NCBI GenBank assembly: GCA_036262835.1
Contig: DATAID010000038.1
Location: forward strand, 1-45,454
DNA from: RBG-16-66-20 sp036262835
Lineage (GTDB): Bacteria > Pseudomonadota > Gammaproteobacteria > Burkholderiales > SG8-39
Reading direction: 5' to 3'
DNA: 45,454 nucleotides
In this document: one piece after another, positions 22,911 to 30,564 of the stretch
Position numbering within the stretch: the first letter of the stretch is position 1
How the letters are laid out: each line of letters starts with the position of its first letter
Program-made: the position numbers and the translations under genes
Notes under the pieces: model-generated
What the model was told of the DNA's origin: nothing
Seen by the model: only the letters and a program-made list of their open reading frames with translations
Database searches by the model: none

Positions 22911-24226
22911 GCGCCCTTCCCCCGCGCCGCGAGCGCCTCGTCCTCATCGACGACGACCCGGGCCTCTCCGAGGTGATCGAGCTGCTGCTCGAGCGCGAGG
23001 GCTATGCGGTGCAGCGCGCCGGGACCGTCAAGCGCGGGATCGAGCTCGCGGCCACGGGCGAGTTCGAGCTGGTGATCACGGACCTGAGGCTCCCGGACGG
23101 CACCGGGCTGGATGCGATCGCCGCCATCCGCGCGAGCCGCCCGGAGCTGCCGATCATCATGATCACGAGCTACTCCTCGATGGAGAGCGCGATCGCCGCG
23201 CTGCGCGCCGGCGCGATCGACTACATCATCAAGCCCTTCGACAACGACGAGTTCCTGCACTCGATCCGCCGCGCGCTGAACGAGCGGCGCATGCAGCGCG
23301 AGAACCTCGCGCTGCGCAGGAACGTGCGCACCGACTACGACGCGCGCCGCATGGTGGGCGAGAGCCCGGGCATGCGCCGCGTGCAGGAGCTCGCGCGCAA
23401 GGTCGCCGCCTCCGGCGCCAATGTGCTCATCAACGGCGAGTCGGGCAGCGGCAAGGAGCTGGTCGCGCTCTCGATCCACTTCGGCGGCGCGCACGCCGAG
23501 CGGCCCTTCCTCGCCGTCGATTGCGGCGCGACCCCGCGCGAGACGCTCGAGGAGGAGATCTTCGGCCACGCGGCGCGCGGCCTGGGCGGCACGCTCTACC
23601 TGGACGAGGTAGGCGAGCTCTCCGCCGAGCTCCAGTTGAGGCTCATGCGCCTGCTCGAGGACAAGCGCCCCTCCGAGCTGCGCTTCATCGCCTCCACGCA
23701 GCGCAACCTGCCCGCGCTCGCCGAGCGCGGGCAGTTCCGCAAGGACCTCTACTACCGGCTGAGCGTGATCTCGATCGACGTGCCGCCGCTGCGCGAGCGC
23801 GGCGAGGACGCGCTCCTCCTCGCGCGCCGGTTCGCGGCCGAGCACGCGCGCCGGCTCGGCAAGACGGTGGCGGGCTTCGACGCGGAATTCGAGTCCTTCA
23901 TCGCGGGCTACGGCTGGCCGGGCAACGTGCGCGAGCTCGAGAATCTGGTCGAGCGCGCCGTGATCCTCGCCGAGGGCGACACGCTCACCGGCCGCGACCT
24001 CGCCGAAGTGGCGCCCGCCCTGCCGATGGTGCGCGCCGCCTCGCCGCTGCCCGGCGGCGGGCGCCCGCTCGCGATCGAGGAATACGTGCGCGAGGTCATC
24101 GAGCGCTTCCAGGACACGCACAGCGAGACGGAGCTCGCGCGCATGCTCGGCATCGGCCGCAAAGCGCTCTGGATGCGGCGGCGGCAATGGGGATTGAAAC
24201 GCACCCGCAAGAGCGCCGGCCGCTGA
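22907..24226 (+). CDS. NtrC-type response regulator lacking the GAFTGA loop
   Basis: A 439-residue protein. The receiver domain (1-125) has Asp15-17, phospho-acceptor Asp59 (VITDLRLPDG), Thr87 and Lys109. The AAA+ domain has Walker A GESGSGKE (177-184), Walker B GGTLYLDE (227-234) and sensor II GWPGNVRELENLVERAVIL. A Fis-type helix-turn-helix (SETELARMLGIGRKALWMRRR) ends the protein. Between FGH (219-221) and GGTLYLDE only five residues remain (AARGL), so loop L1 with GAFTGA, needed to contact sigma-54, is deleted. It probably regulates sigma-70 promoters, as known for a few NtrC-like proteins. The nearest target candidate is the palindrome at 24244. Confidence 0.88.
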   Translation: MSALPPRRERLVLIDDDPGLSEVIELLLEREGYAVQRAGTVKRGIELAATGEFELVITDLRLPDGTGLDAIAAIRASRPELPIIMITSYSSMESAIAALRAGAIDYIIKPFDNDEFLHSIRRALNERRMQRENLALRRNVRTDYDARRMVGESPGMRRVQELARKVAASGANVLINGESGSGKELVALSIHFGGAHAERPFLAVDCGATPRETLEEEIFGHAARGLGGTLYLDEVGELSAELQLRLMRLLEDKRPSELRFIASTQRNLPALAERGQFRKDLYYRLSVISIDVPPLRERGEDALLLARRFAAEHARRLGKTVAGFDAEFESFIAGYGWPGNVRELENLVERAVILAEGDTLTGRDLAEVAPALPMVRAASPLPGGGRPLAIEEYVREVIERFQDTHSETELARMLGIGRKALWMRRRQWGLKRTRKSAGR

Positions 24227-24243
24227 CGTTTCGCGCGGACATA

Positions 24244-24309
24244 GTTTCGTTGTGAAACACTTGATTTCTCTCGATGGTCTTGTTAATCAGGCAGTTCCCT
24301 AAGGAGGAG
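24244..24309 (+). promoter_or_regulatory. GTTTC-N5-GAAAC box, promoter and Shine-Dalgarno of the PanB-like operon
   Basis: The palindrome GTTTC-GTTGT-GAAAC lies at 24244-24258. It directly precedes a possible -35 TTGATT (24261-24266) and, 17 bases on, TAATCA as -10. A very strong ribosome-binding site, AAGGAGGAG, is at 24301-24309, before ATG 24319. The box abutting the -35 fits an activator site. The same 5+5 motif occurs at 37332 and 39397. Confidence 0.6.
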
Positions 24310-24318
24310 TAAACGAAC

Positions 24319-25224
24319 ATGGCCGCATCACCGCCGACTACGAAGCCCGCCGCGCCCGCGCGCAAGAAAGTCACCATTCCCGCTCTGAACGAGAAGATGA
24401 AGAAAGGCGAGCCGATCGTGCAGCTCGCCGTGTACGACTACGAGACGGCGATCATCGCCGACCGCGTCGGCATCGACATCCTGTGCGTCTCGGACACGGG
24501 CGGCATGGTGCTCTTCGGCCACGAGACGACGACTTCGGTGTCGTTCGAGGAAGTGATGTTCATGGCGCAGGCGGTCAAGCGCGGCTCGAAGTACGGCCTG
24601 CGCATGGTCGACATGCCCTACATGAGCTTCCACCTCTCGGCCCAGCAGGCGGTCGATAACGCGGCGAAATACGTCTCGCAGGGCGGCGCCGAAGTCATGA
24701 AGTGCGAGGGCAACCAGCACCACGCCAAGTACATCGAGGCGATCGTCAAGGCCGGCATCCCGGTGCAGGGCCACATCGGCATCACGCCGATGCGCATGCC
24801 GCAGCTGGGCGGCTTCTTCGCGCAGGGCAAGACCGCCGATCGGGCGAAGGAGCTGGTCGACGACGCCTGGGCGATGGTCGACGCGGGCTGCTTCTCGATC
24901 ATGTGCGAGGTGACGACGGAAGAGGTCTGCACCTACCTCGCCGAGACGCTGCCTGTGCCGGTCATCTCGCTCGGCGCGGGCAACAAGGCGCACGGCGTGC
25001 ACATCATCGGCTCGGACCTCTTTCACCTCTACGAGGCGCACACGCCGCGCCACTCCAAGATGTACACCGACCTCGTGCCGATCATGGAAAAGGGCCTCTC
25101 GGACTACCGCGACGACGTGCGCTCGCGCAAGTATCCCGGCCCCGAGCACACCGTGTACATGAAGGAAGACGAGCTCGCCAAGTTCAAGAAGCTGATGGCG
25201 GGCGGAAAGCGCAAGACCGGTTGA
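24319..25224 (+). CDS. PanB-like ketopantoate hydroxymethyltransferase-family enzyme
   Basis: A 301-residue TIM-barrel protein related to 3-methyl-2-oxobutanoate hydroxymethyltransferase, which uses methylene-tetrahydrofolate. The metal ligands correspond to Asp59 (CVSDTGGM), Asp99 (MVDMPYMSF) and Glu131 (MKCEGNQ), and the general base to Glu198 (IMCEVTTEE), with the spacing of E. coli PanB. The sequence is otherwise divergent: VGDSLGM is VSDTGGM, and there is a Pro/Lys-rich N-terminal extension and a long lysine-rich tail. No panC is near. As the first gene of an operon with a GcvT-like protein and a sulfite-type exporter, a non-pantothenate C1 reaction is plausible. Confidence 0.75.
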   Translation: MAASPPTTKPAAPARKKVTIPALNEKMKKGEPIVQLAVYDYETAIIADRVGIDILCVSDTGGMVLFGHETTTSVSFEEVMFMAQAVKRGSKYGLRMVDMPYMSFHLSAQQAVDNAAKYVSQGGAEVMKCEGNQHHAKYIEAIVKAGIPVQGHIGITPMRMPQLGGFFAQGKTADRAKELVDDAWAMVDAGCFSIMCEVTTEEVCTYLAETLPVPVISLGAGNKAHGVHIIGSDLFHLYEAHTPRHSKMYTDLVPIMEKGLSDYRDDVRSRKYPGPEHTVYMKEDELAKFKKLMAGGKRKTG

Positions 25225-25241
25225 GCGGTAGCCTCCGCGAC

Positions 25242-25682
25242 ATGGAGCTCGAGCCGGCGCGCGTGCTCTCGCACGCGCGCTTCTTCGCCGGCCTCGGCAA
25301 GCCCCAGCTCGACAAGGTCGCCGCGCTGGGGCAGCGGCGCTCCTTTCCGCAGGACACGCGCATCTACACCGTCGGCGACGCCGTGGACAACTTCTACGTG
25401 CTCGCCGACGGGATGGTGCGCTTCACCCTCGGCCTGGGGAAGCGCGAGACCTCGGCGGGCGACATCATCCGCCGCGGCGACGTGTTCGGCTGGGCGCCGC
25501 TCGTCGAGGGCCACCCGCGCCGCATCGCCACCGCCTACTGCCTCACCGCCTGCGAGGTCATCGCGCTCGACGGCGTGCGCCTGAACGCGCTCATGACCGG
25601 CGACCCGGGCCTCGGGTTCGCGGTCATGCGCAAGCTCGCCGTGCTGCTGACGAGCGAGCTCGTCGCCTTCGCCGCCGGCTGA
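25242..25682 (+). CDS. stand-alone cyclic-nucleotide-binding-fold protein
   Basis: A 146-residue CRP-like sensor domain without a DNA-binding helix-turn-helix: LSHARFFAGLGKPQLDKVA, RIYTVGDAVDNFYVLADGMV, then the phosphate-cassette region RRGDVFGWAPLVEGHPRRIA. CRP has GEL with a ribose-binding Glu at this place; here it is GWA, so cAMP binding is doubtful. The domain closely resembles the N-terminal domain of the permease at 31424-32812 (shared GDVFGWA, RR-ATxxx). The start is ATG 25242; a TTG at 25221 overlapping the PanB-like stop is possible. Probably a small ligand or redox sensor for the system. Confidence 0.7.
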   Translation: MELEPARVLSHARFFAGLGKPQLDKVAALGQRRSFPQDTRIYTVGDAVDNFYVLADGMVRFTLGLGKRETSAGDIIRRGDVFGWAPLVEGHPRRIATAYCLTACEVIALDGVRLNALMTGDPGLGFAVMRKLAVLLTSELVAFAAG

Positions 25683-25705
25683 TCACCGACCTCCTTCTCG
25701 CAGGC

Positions 25706-26425
25706 GTGGCCGCGCTGGTCGGCCTGCTCATCGGCACGGTGGGCGTCGGCGGCGTCCTGATGGTCGCCTTTCTCGCCCTCTATGGAGGGTTGAGCATCCA
25801 CCAGGCGGCGGCGACCGCCCTCTTCTCGTTCCTTTTCACCGGCCTGCTCGGCACCTGGCTCTACCAGCGCCACGGCAGCATCGACTGGCGCATCACCGTC
25901 CCCGTCTGCGTGGGCTCGGTGGTGTTCGGCTTCGCCGGGGCGTTTGCCGCCGCCCTCGTCGATCCCAAGCCGCTGAGCATCGCGATCGCGCTCATCATCG
26001 TGGCGGCCGGCATCTACGTCTTCGTGCCCGTGCCGCCCGCCGCCGCGCCGCGGGACGGCAACGGCCCCTCAGAGCGGCCGCTGCTCCTCGCCGTCGGTGC
26101 GGCCTCGGGATTCGGCTCGGGGTTCTCCGGCGCCGGCGGGCCGCTCTTCGCCGTGCCCATCATGGTGATCCTCCGCTACGTCCCGCTTACGGCGGTGGCG
26201 GCAAGCCAGGTGCTGCAGATCGTCGCCGCGGTGTCCGGGTCGGTCGAGAACCTGCGCCGGGACTTCGTCGACTGGCGGGTGGCGGCGGTCATCACCGTCT
26301 TCGAGCTCGTGGGCGTGATCGCCGGCGCGCGGCTCGCCCACATCGCCAAGCCGCAAACGCTGCGCGTGCTGGCGGGCGCGCTGTGCATCGGCAGCGGAGG
26401 GTTCCTGCTCGTGCGCTCGCTGTGA
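25706..26425 (+). CDS. TauE/SafE (TSUP) family membrane exporter, copy 1
   Basis: A membrane protein of 239 residues from GTG 25706, with about seven hydrophobic segments and the duplicated TSUP motif: GLLIGTVGVGGVLMVAFL near the start and SGFGSGFSGAGGPLFAVPIM in the second half. TSUP proteins export sulfite, sulfoacetate or related organosulfur anions in desulfonation pathways, and others carry different anions. The true start may lie slightly upstream, since ITDLLLAG in frame looks like family sequence. The stop overlaps the GcvT-like start (GTGA). Confidence 0.82.
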   Translation: MAALVGLLIGTVGVGGVLMVAFLALYGGLSIHQAAATALFSFLFTGLLGTWLYQRHGSIDWRITVPVCVGSVVFGFAGAFAAALVDPKPLSIAIALIIVAAGIYVFVPVPPAAAPRDGNGPSERPLLLAVGAASGFGSGFSGAGGPLFAVPIMVILRYVPLTAVAASQVLQIVAAVSGSVENLRRDFVDWRVAAVITVFELVGVIAGARLAHIAKPQTLRVLAGALCIGSGGFLLVRSL

Positions 26426-27306
26426 GCCCCTCGGAGCAGCACCTCGCCACGCGCAGCGCAGCCGGGCTTTTCGACTTTTCCTTCATGGGCCTTTTCGAGT
26501 TCTCCTCGGAAAAAGCCCTGAGCCGGCTGCAAACCCGCGACCTCGGCGCGATGGCGGCCGGGCAGATCGCCTACTCGCTCCTCCTCAACGCGGACGGCAG
26601 CGTCTTCAACGACGCCACGGTCTGGCAGATGGGCGGCGAGCGCTTCTGGCTCTGGACCGGTCGGCGCAGCGACTACTCGCGCTTTCGCGACGCGGCGCGC
26701 GACCGCTCGGGCGAGTTCGACGTGCTCGCGCTGCAGGGGCCGAAGAGCGGCGCGATTCTCGCCGGCCTCTTCGGGCGCGAGATCGTCTCGAGCCTGCGGT
26801 ACTTCCGCTTCATCCAGAGGAACACGCTGCTCATCGCCCGGCTCGGCTACAGCGGCGAGCTCGGCTACGAGCTGATCGTCCCGGCGGCGGACCGCCACAG
26901 CCTCTGGCAGCTGCTCGTCAGGGCGGGCGCGGCGGAGTGCGGCGAGGACGCGATGAACAGCCTGCGCATCGAGGCGGGCTACGTCCTCTTCGACCGGGAA
27001 ATCGACGGCGCTGCGAACCCGAAGGAACTGGGCCTCGAGCGGCTGGTCTCCCCGAAAAGCGCCTTCCCGGTCCGCAAGAAGCTCGCCGGCCTGGAATTGC
27101 ACGGGGGATCCATGAAAGAACCGCTTCCCGAAGCCGTCCTGACGAGCGAATGCTTTTCGCCGACGCTCGGCAAAAGCATCGGCCTGGGCTTTGTTCCGCC
27201 CGACGCGGGCGGCGAGGCGCGGCTCGCCGACGGCCGCGGCGCGCGCATCGTGCCCCTTCCCTTCTACGACCCGGAGCGGCGCCGGCCGCGGGGAGCCCCG
27301 CTATGA
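26422..27306 (+). CDS. GcvT/YgfZ-like folate-binding-fold protein
   Basis: A 294-residue protein with the GcvT fold: AAGLFDFSFMGLFEFSSE, RLGYSGELGYELIVPA and SLRIEAGYVLFDREIDGAANP. It is shorter than typical GcvT (about 365), with compact N-terminal and C-terminal parts, and lacks the KGCYxGQE motif of YgfZ. It is therefore a distinct subfamily, possibly a demethylase or a C1-unit handler. It is translationally coupled to the exporter upstream (GTGA) and to the DUF202 gene downstream (ATGA). Confidence 0.75.
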   Translation: MSPSEQHLATRSAAGLFDFSFMGLFEFSSEKALSRLQTRDLGAMAAGQIAYSLLLNADGSVFNDATVWQMGGERFWLWTGRRSDYSRFRDAARDRSGEFDVLALQGPKSGAILAGLFGREIVSSLRYFRFIQRNTLLIARLGYSGELGYELIVPAADRHSLWQLLVRAGAAECGEDAMNSLRIEAGYVLFDREIDGAANPKELGLERLVSPKSAFPVRKKLAGLELHGGSMKEPLPEAVLTSECFSPTLGKSIGLGFVPPDAGGEARLADGRGARIVPLPFYDPERRRPRGAPL

Positions 27307-27677
27307 ACGACGGTACACTTCGCCAGGTGAGCGACCTGAACGACCCGCGCGTATTGTTCGCCGCCGAGCGCACCCTGCTCGCGTGGAACCGCACCGGCTC
27401 GGGCCTCATGGCGCTCGGCTTTTTCATCGAGCGCGGCTCGCTCATCACCGAGTCCGCCCAGGCGAACCGCAACTTCGCGGTCTGGATCGGCCTTGCCTTC
27501 CTGATGCTCGGCGTGGTGCTCAATCTCGTGGCCGTGCTGCAGTTCCGCCGCACGGCGATGCTGCTGCGCCCGGTGGAGATTCCGGAGGGCTACTGGATCA
27601 ACCTCGCCGTCGTGGCGACCCTCGGCGTCGCGATCCTCGGCCTGCTGCTCGGCGTGTACCTGCTGCTCGCGCTCTAG
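27303..27677 (+). CDS. DUF202/YidH-family membrane protein
   Basis: A 124-residue protein with the DUF202 signature (LFAAERTLLAWNRTGSGLMALG) and three membrane segments (GLMALGFFIE, FAVWIGLAFLMLGVVLNLV and LAVVATLGVAILGLLLGVYLL). Family function is unknown. The ATG overlaps the preceding stop. Its own stop shares CTAG (27674-27677) with the stop of the convergent Bug gene, so the operon ends without any intergenic base. Confidence 0.85.
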   Translation: MNDGTLRQVSDLNDPRVLFAAERTLLAWNRTGSGLMALGFFIERGSLITESAQANRNFAVWIGLAFLMLGVVLNLVAVLQFRRTAMLLRPVEIPEGYWINLAVVATLGVAILGLLLGVYLLLAL

Positions 27678-28627
27678 TCGGCGCGGATCCCGGCTTCCTT
27701 GACGACCTTGCCCCACTTCGCGTGGTCGGCGCGGATGCGCTCGGCCGTGCGCGCCGGAGTCATGATCTCGGCGTCGCAGCCGGTGGCATTGATGAGGTCG
27801 AGCGTGGCCTTGTCCGCGCCGGCCTTCGCGAGCGCCTGCGACCAGCGCGTGATCACCTCCTGCGGCAGCCCGGCCGGGCCGAGGATTCCATACCAGGCGG
27901 TCGAATCGATCTTGTAGCCGAGCTCGTCCATCGTCGGCACGTCGGGAAAGGCGGCCGAGCGGTGCATCGAGGTGACCGCGAGCGGACGGATTTTTCCCGC
28001 CTTCACCGCGCCGACCGCGGGCCCGAGCGAGGTGAAGAGCATCGGGATCTGCCCGCCCAGCAGGTCCGTCATCGCCGGCCCGCCGCCCTTGTAGGGGACG
28101 TGCAGCAGGTCGGCGCCCGTCACGCGCTTGAAGAGCTCACCCGAGAGGTGGTGGGGGCCGCCCACGCCCGAGGTGCCGTAGCTCCACTTGTCCGGCTCGC
28201 GCTTCGAGAGCGCAATCACGTCGGCCACGCTTCTGAACGGCGTCGAAGGGTGCACGGCGAGCATGCTGCCGCTGCCGCACACGTGCCCGAGCTGCGTGAA
28301 GGATTTTGCGTAGTCGTAGCCGACCTTGGCGAGGTGCGGCGCGACCGTGAGCGGGCCGCTGTCGAAGTAGTAGAGCGTGTAGCCGTCGGCCGGCGCCTTG
28401 GAAATCGCTTCCATGGCGACGCCGCCCGCGTTGCCGGGCCGGTATTCGAACACGATCGGCTGGCCGAGGAGCGGCTCGAGCGCCCTCGCGAGCGGCCGCG
28501 CGCCGGCCTCGGCCGATCCCCCCGCGGTGTAGCCGATCATCAGCTTGATCGGCTTGTTTGGATAGGTTTGAGCGCTTGCAGAGAAAGCAAGCAAGGAGGC
28601 AAGAACAAAACCCATCAGTCGAGTCAT
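27674..28627 (-). CDS. Bug-family (TctC-like) periplasmic solute-binding protein
   Basis: A 317-residue protein with signal peptide (LMGFVLASLLAFSASA, cut before QTYPNKP) and the Bug hallmarks: IKLMIGYTAGGSAEAGARPLA, YRPGNAGGVAMEA, DGYTLYYFDSG and LLGGQIPMLFTSLG. Bug proteins bind carboxylates and are numerous in Burkholderiales, often without membrane partners. No TctA/TctB gene is nearby. Instead it is the last gene of the NitT/TauT ABC operon, overlapping the small membrane gene (ATGA). It may act as a second binding protein or as a sensor. Confidence 0.88.
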   Translation of the reverse strand: MTRLMGFVLASLLAFSASAQTYPNKPIKLMIGYTAGGSAEAGARPLARALEPLLGQPIVFEYRPGNAGGVAMEAISKAPADGYTLYYFDSGPLTVAPHLAKVGYDYAKSFTQLGHVCGSGSMLAVHPSTPFRSVADVIALSKREPDKWSYGTSGVGGPHHLSGELFKRVTGADLLHVPYKGGGPAMTDLLGGQIPMLFTSLGPAVGAVKAGKIRPLAVTSMHRSAAFPDVPTMDELGYKIDSTAWYGILGPAGLPQEVITRWSQALAKAGADKATLDLINATGCDAEIMTPARTAERIRADHAKWGKVVKEAGIRAD

Positions 28628-28821
28628 ACCGGGCTCCGGAAGCCTGCGATGATGAAAATCAGCATGCTAACGCCCATCGCGCCGTAGCCGGCGTAGTTCA
28701 TGTAGCTGGCGTTTTTCTCGCCGAGGGCCTTCTTCACCTGGAGCACCGACGCTGCCGTGGAGAGCGCCGCGCCGATGACCGCGAAGGTGATGCACGCCTC
28801 GCGGGAGAGCAGCCAGTCCAA
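28624..28821 (-). CDS. 65-residue two-helix membrane protein
   Basis: A short protein with two hydrophobic helices (CITFAVIGAALSTAASVLQV and YGAMGVSMLIFIIAG) joined by a charged loop (KKALGEKNASYMNY). It has no recognised family. It overlaps the Bug start by ATGA and lies 16 bases after the ATPase stop, so it belongs to the ABC operon. A TctB-like or accessory role is conceivable, but it is much smaller than TctB. Confidence 0.55.
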   Translation of the reverse strand: MDWLLSREACITFAVIGAALSTAASVLQVKKALGEKNASYMNYAGYGAMGVSMLIFIIAGFRSPV

Positions 28822-28837
28822 GCCGCTCAGGTTCCGC

Positions 28838-29728
28838 TCAAGTCTTGGTGACGCGCCTGGAGTAGGCCTCGACGAAGTCGGCCGCGGCCTTGGAGCCGCG
28901 CGAGAACGACTTCATCGCCTCCTCGTGCAGGATCGAGAGCGCCTGCATCTTGATCTCGTTGGCGCGGTCATTCTCGACCATGGCGATCTGCTTGCGCGGC
29001 CGCGGGATGTCGATCTCAAGGGTCGCGCGCACCTGCGTCGGGATGTTCGACATGATGAGCAGGCGGTCGGCGAGGAAGATGGCCTCGTCGATGTCGGTGG
29101 TGACGAAGAAGTTGGTCCGGCGCGTCTCCTCGAAGAGCGCCGAGTAGTACTCCCACATGAGCTCCTTGGTCATCGCGTCCAGGCCGCGGAAGGGCTCATC
29201 CAGGATCATCACCGCCGGGTTGTTGATCATGGCGCGCGCGAGCTCGGCGCGCCGCTGCATGCCGCCGGAGAGCTGGTTGGGGTACTTCCTGCGGAAATCC
29301 TTGAGCCCGACCTTGGTGATGAGGAACTCGGCGAGGTCGGTCGTCTCCTTGGTCACCTCGCCGCGCGCCCGCGGCCCGTACATCACGTTGTCGTACGTGG
29401 TCATCCAGGGGAAAAGCGCCGACTCCTGGAAGAGCACCAGCCGGTCGCGCGCCGGCCCCGTGATGGGGGCGCCGTTCAGCGTGATGCTGCCGCTGTCGGC
29501 GCGCTCGAACCCGGCCAGCAGCCGGATGAGCGTGCTCTTGCCGCAGCCCGACGGCCCGATCATGACGGTGAGCTTGTTGCGTTCGATCGTGAACGTGCAG
29601 TCCCGGACCACCTCGGTGCGGAAGCGCGCGTCGCCGTAGCCCTTGTTGACGCCGGAGACCTGGATCTCGCCTGCCTGGACCGCGGCGCGCAGCCTTCCGG
29701 TGTCGGCGCTGCCCGGGACGGCGCTCAT
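28838..29728 (-). CDS. NitT/TauT-type ABC transporter ATPase, copy B
   Basis: A 296-residue ATPase: Walker A GPSGCGKSTLIRLLAG, Q-loop VLFQESALFPW, signature LSGGMQRRAELARAM and Walker B VMILDEPFRGLD. The usual switch His of THDxxEA appears as TTDIDEA (VTTDIDEAIFLADR), so the H-loop His is replaced by Thr/Asp, which may lower turnover or make this copy regulatory. The C-terminal tail (about 50 residues) is Lys/Glu-rich. Its start codon overlaps the stop of permease B (ATGA). Confidence 0.88.
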   Translation of the reverse strand: MSAVPGSADTGRLRAAVQAGEIQVSGVNKGYGDARFRTEVVRDCTFTIERNKLTVMIGPSGCGKSTLIRLLAGFERADSGSITLNGAPITGPARDRLVLFQESALFPWMTTYDNVMYGPRARGEVTKETTDLAEFLITKVGLKDFRRKYPNQLSGGMQRRAELARAMINNPAVMILDEPFRGLDAMTKELMWEYYSALFEETRRTNFFVTTDIDEAIFLADRLLIMSNIPTQVRATLEIDIPRPRKQIAMVENDRANEIKMQALSILHEEAMKSFSRGSKAAADFVEAYSRRVTKT

Positions 29729-30564
29729 CGTGCCCTCAGCCACGGCGTGGCCAGGATGCCGAGCTTGCGGATGATGGCGCTCGAGATGTAGCCCGCGATG
29801 CCGATCGAGATCATGCCGACCACGATGAGGGGATAGGAAGCGCCGATGTACGAGTTCCAGATGAAGAAGCCGAGCCCTCCGCCCGCGCTCGACTGGATCG
29901 CGCCGCCGCCGCCCGAGATCATCTCGGCGGCGACCACCACGTTCCAGGTGATGCCGATGCCGACCTCGCAGCCGACCACGATCGAGGGCAGCACGCCGGG
30001 CAGGATGATGCGCCGGAAGATGTCCCAGTTGCTCGAGCCCATCGAGCGCGCGGCCTGGAAGAAGCGGATGTCGATCGAGCGCGCCCCGCCGATCACGTTC
30101 AGCATGATGGTGTAGATCGCGCCGAGGAAGATCACGAACCCGATGGAGAGCTCCTGAGTCGGCCAGAAGATGATCGCCGCCGGCACCCAGGCGAGCGGCG
30201 GCACCGGCCGCAGGATCTCGAACACCGGGAAGGTGATGTCGTTGAAGACCCGGCTCGTCGCCATGGCGAGGCCGAGCGGGATGCCGATGATCATCGCCGA
30301 GAGGAAGCCGGAGAGCACCCGCCGCGAGCTCTGGAACCAGCTGTACCAGTAGCCCTGGTCGGTGAGCAGCGGCACCCAGGCATCGACCACCTTGGTCGGC
30401 GGCGGCGCCTGGCCGATCCACGGCAGGCTGTAGCGCGAGGCGACCTCCCACAGCCCGACGAACACGGCGATCGAGATGATCGCGCGCACGACGGGGTGGC
30501 CGAAAAAGCCCGGCCCTTTCTTCTTGGGCGGGCGGGCCATGGGGGGGGCGGCGACCGCGCTCAT
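29725..30564 (-). CDS. NitT/TauT-type ABC transporter permease, copy B
   Basis: A 279-residue permease with six predicted helices. The Pro/Lys-rich start (MARPPKKKGPGFFGHPV) is followed by a membrane segment (AIISIAVFVGLWEVASRY) and the conserved core TFPVFEILRPVPPLAWVPAAI. The EAA loop is FFQAARSMGSSNWDIFRRIILPG. A glycine-rich run (ISGGGGAIQSSAGGG) occupies a loop where copy A has VSGEYGLG. The start overlaps the stop of ATPase A by one base. It pairs with ATPase B. Confidence 0.88.
   Translation of the reverse strand: MSAVAAPPMARPPKKKGPGFFGHPVVRAIISIAVFVGLWEVASRYSLPWIGQAPPPTKVVDAWVPLLTDQGYWYSWFQSSRRVLSGFLSAMIIGIPLGLAMATSRVFNDITFPVFEILRPVPPLAWVPAAIIFWPTQELSIGFVIFLGAIYTIMLNVIGGARSIDIRFFQAARSMGSSNWDIFRRIILPGVLPSIVVGCEVGIGITWNVVVAAEMISGGGGAIQSSAGGGLGFFIWNSYIGASYPLIVVGMISIGIAGYISSAIIRKLGILATPWLRAR

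Noticed and set aside
27674..28821. Bug protein plus 65-residue protein as a tripartite tricarboxylate transporter
   Set aside because: TctA (about 500 residues, 11-12 helices) is absent, and the small protein is less than half the size of TctB.
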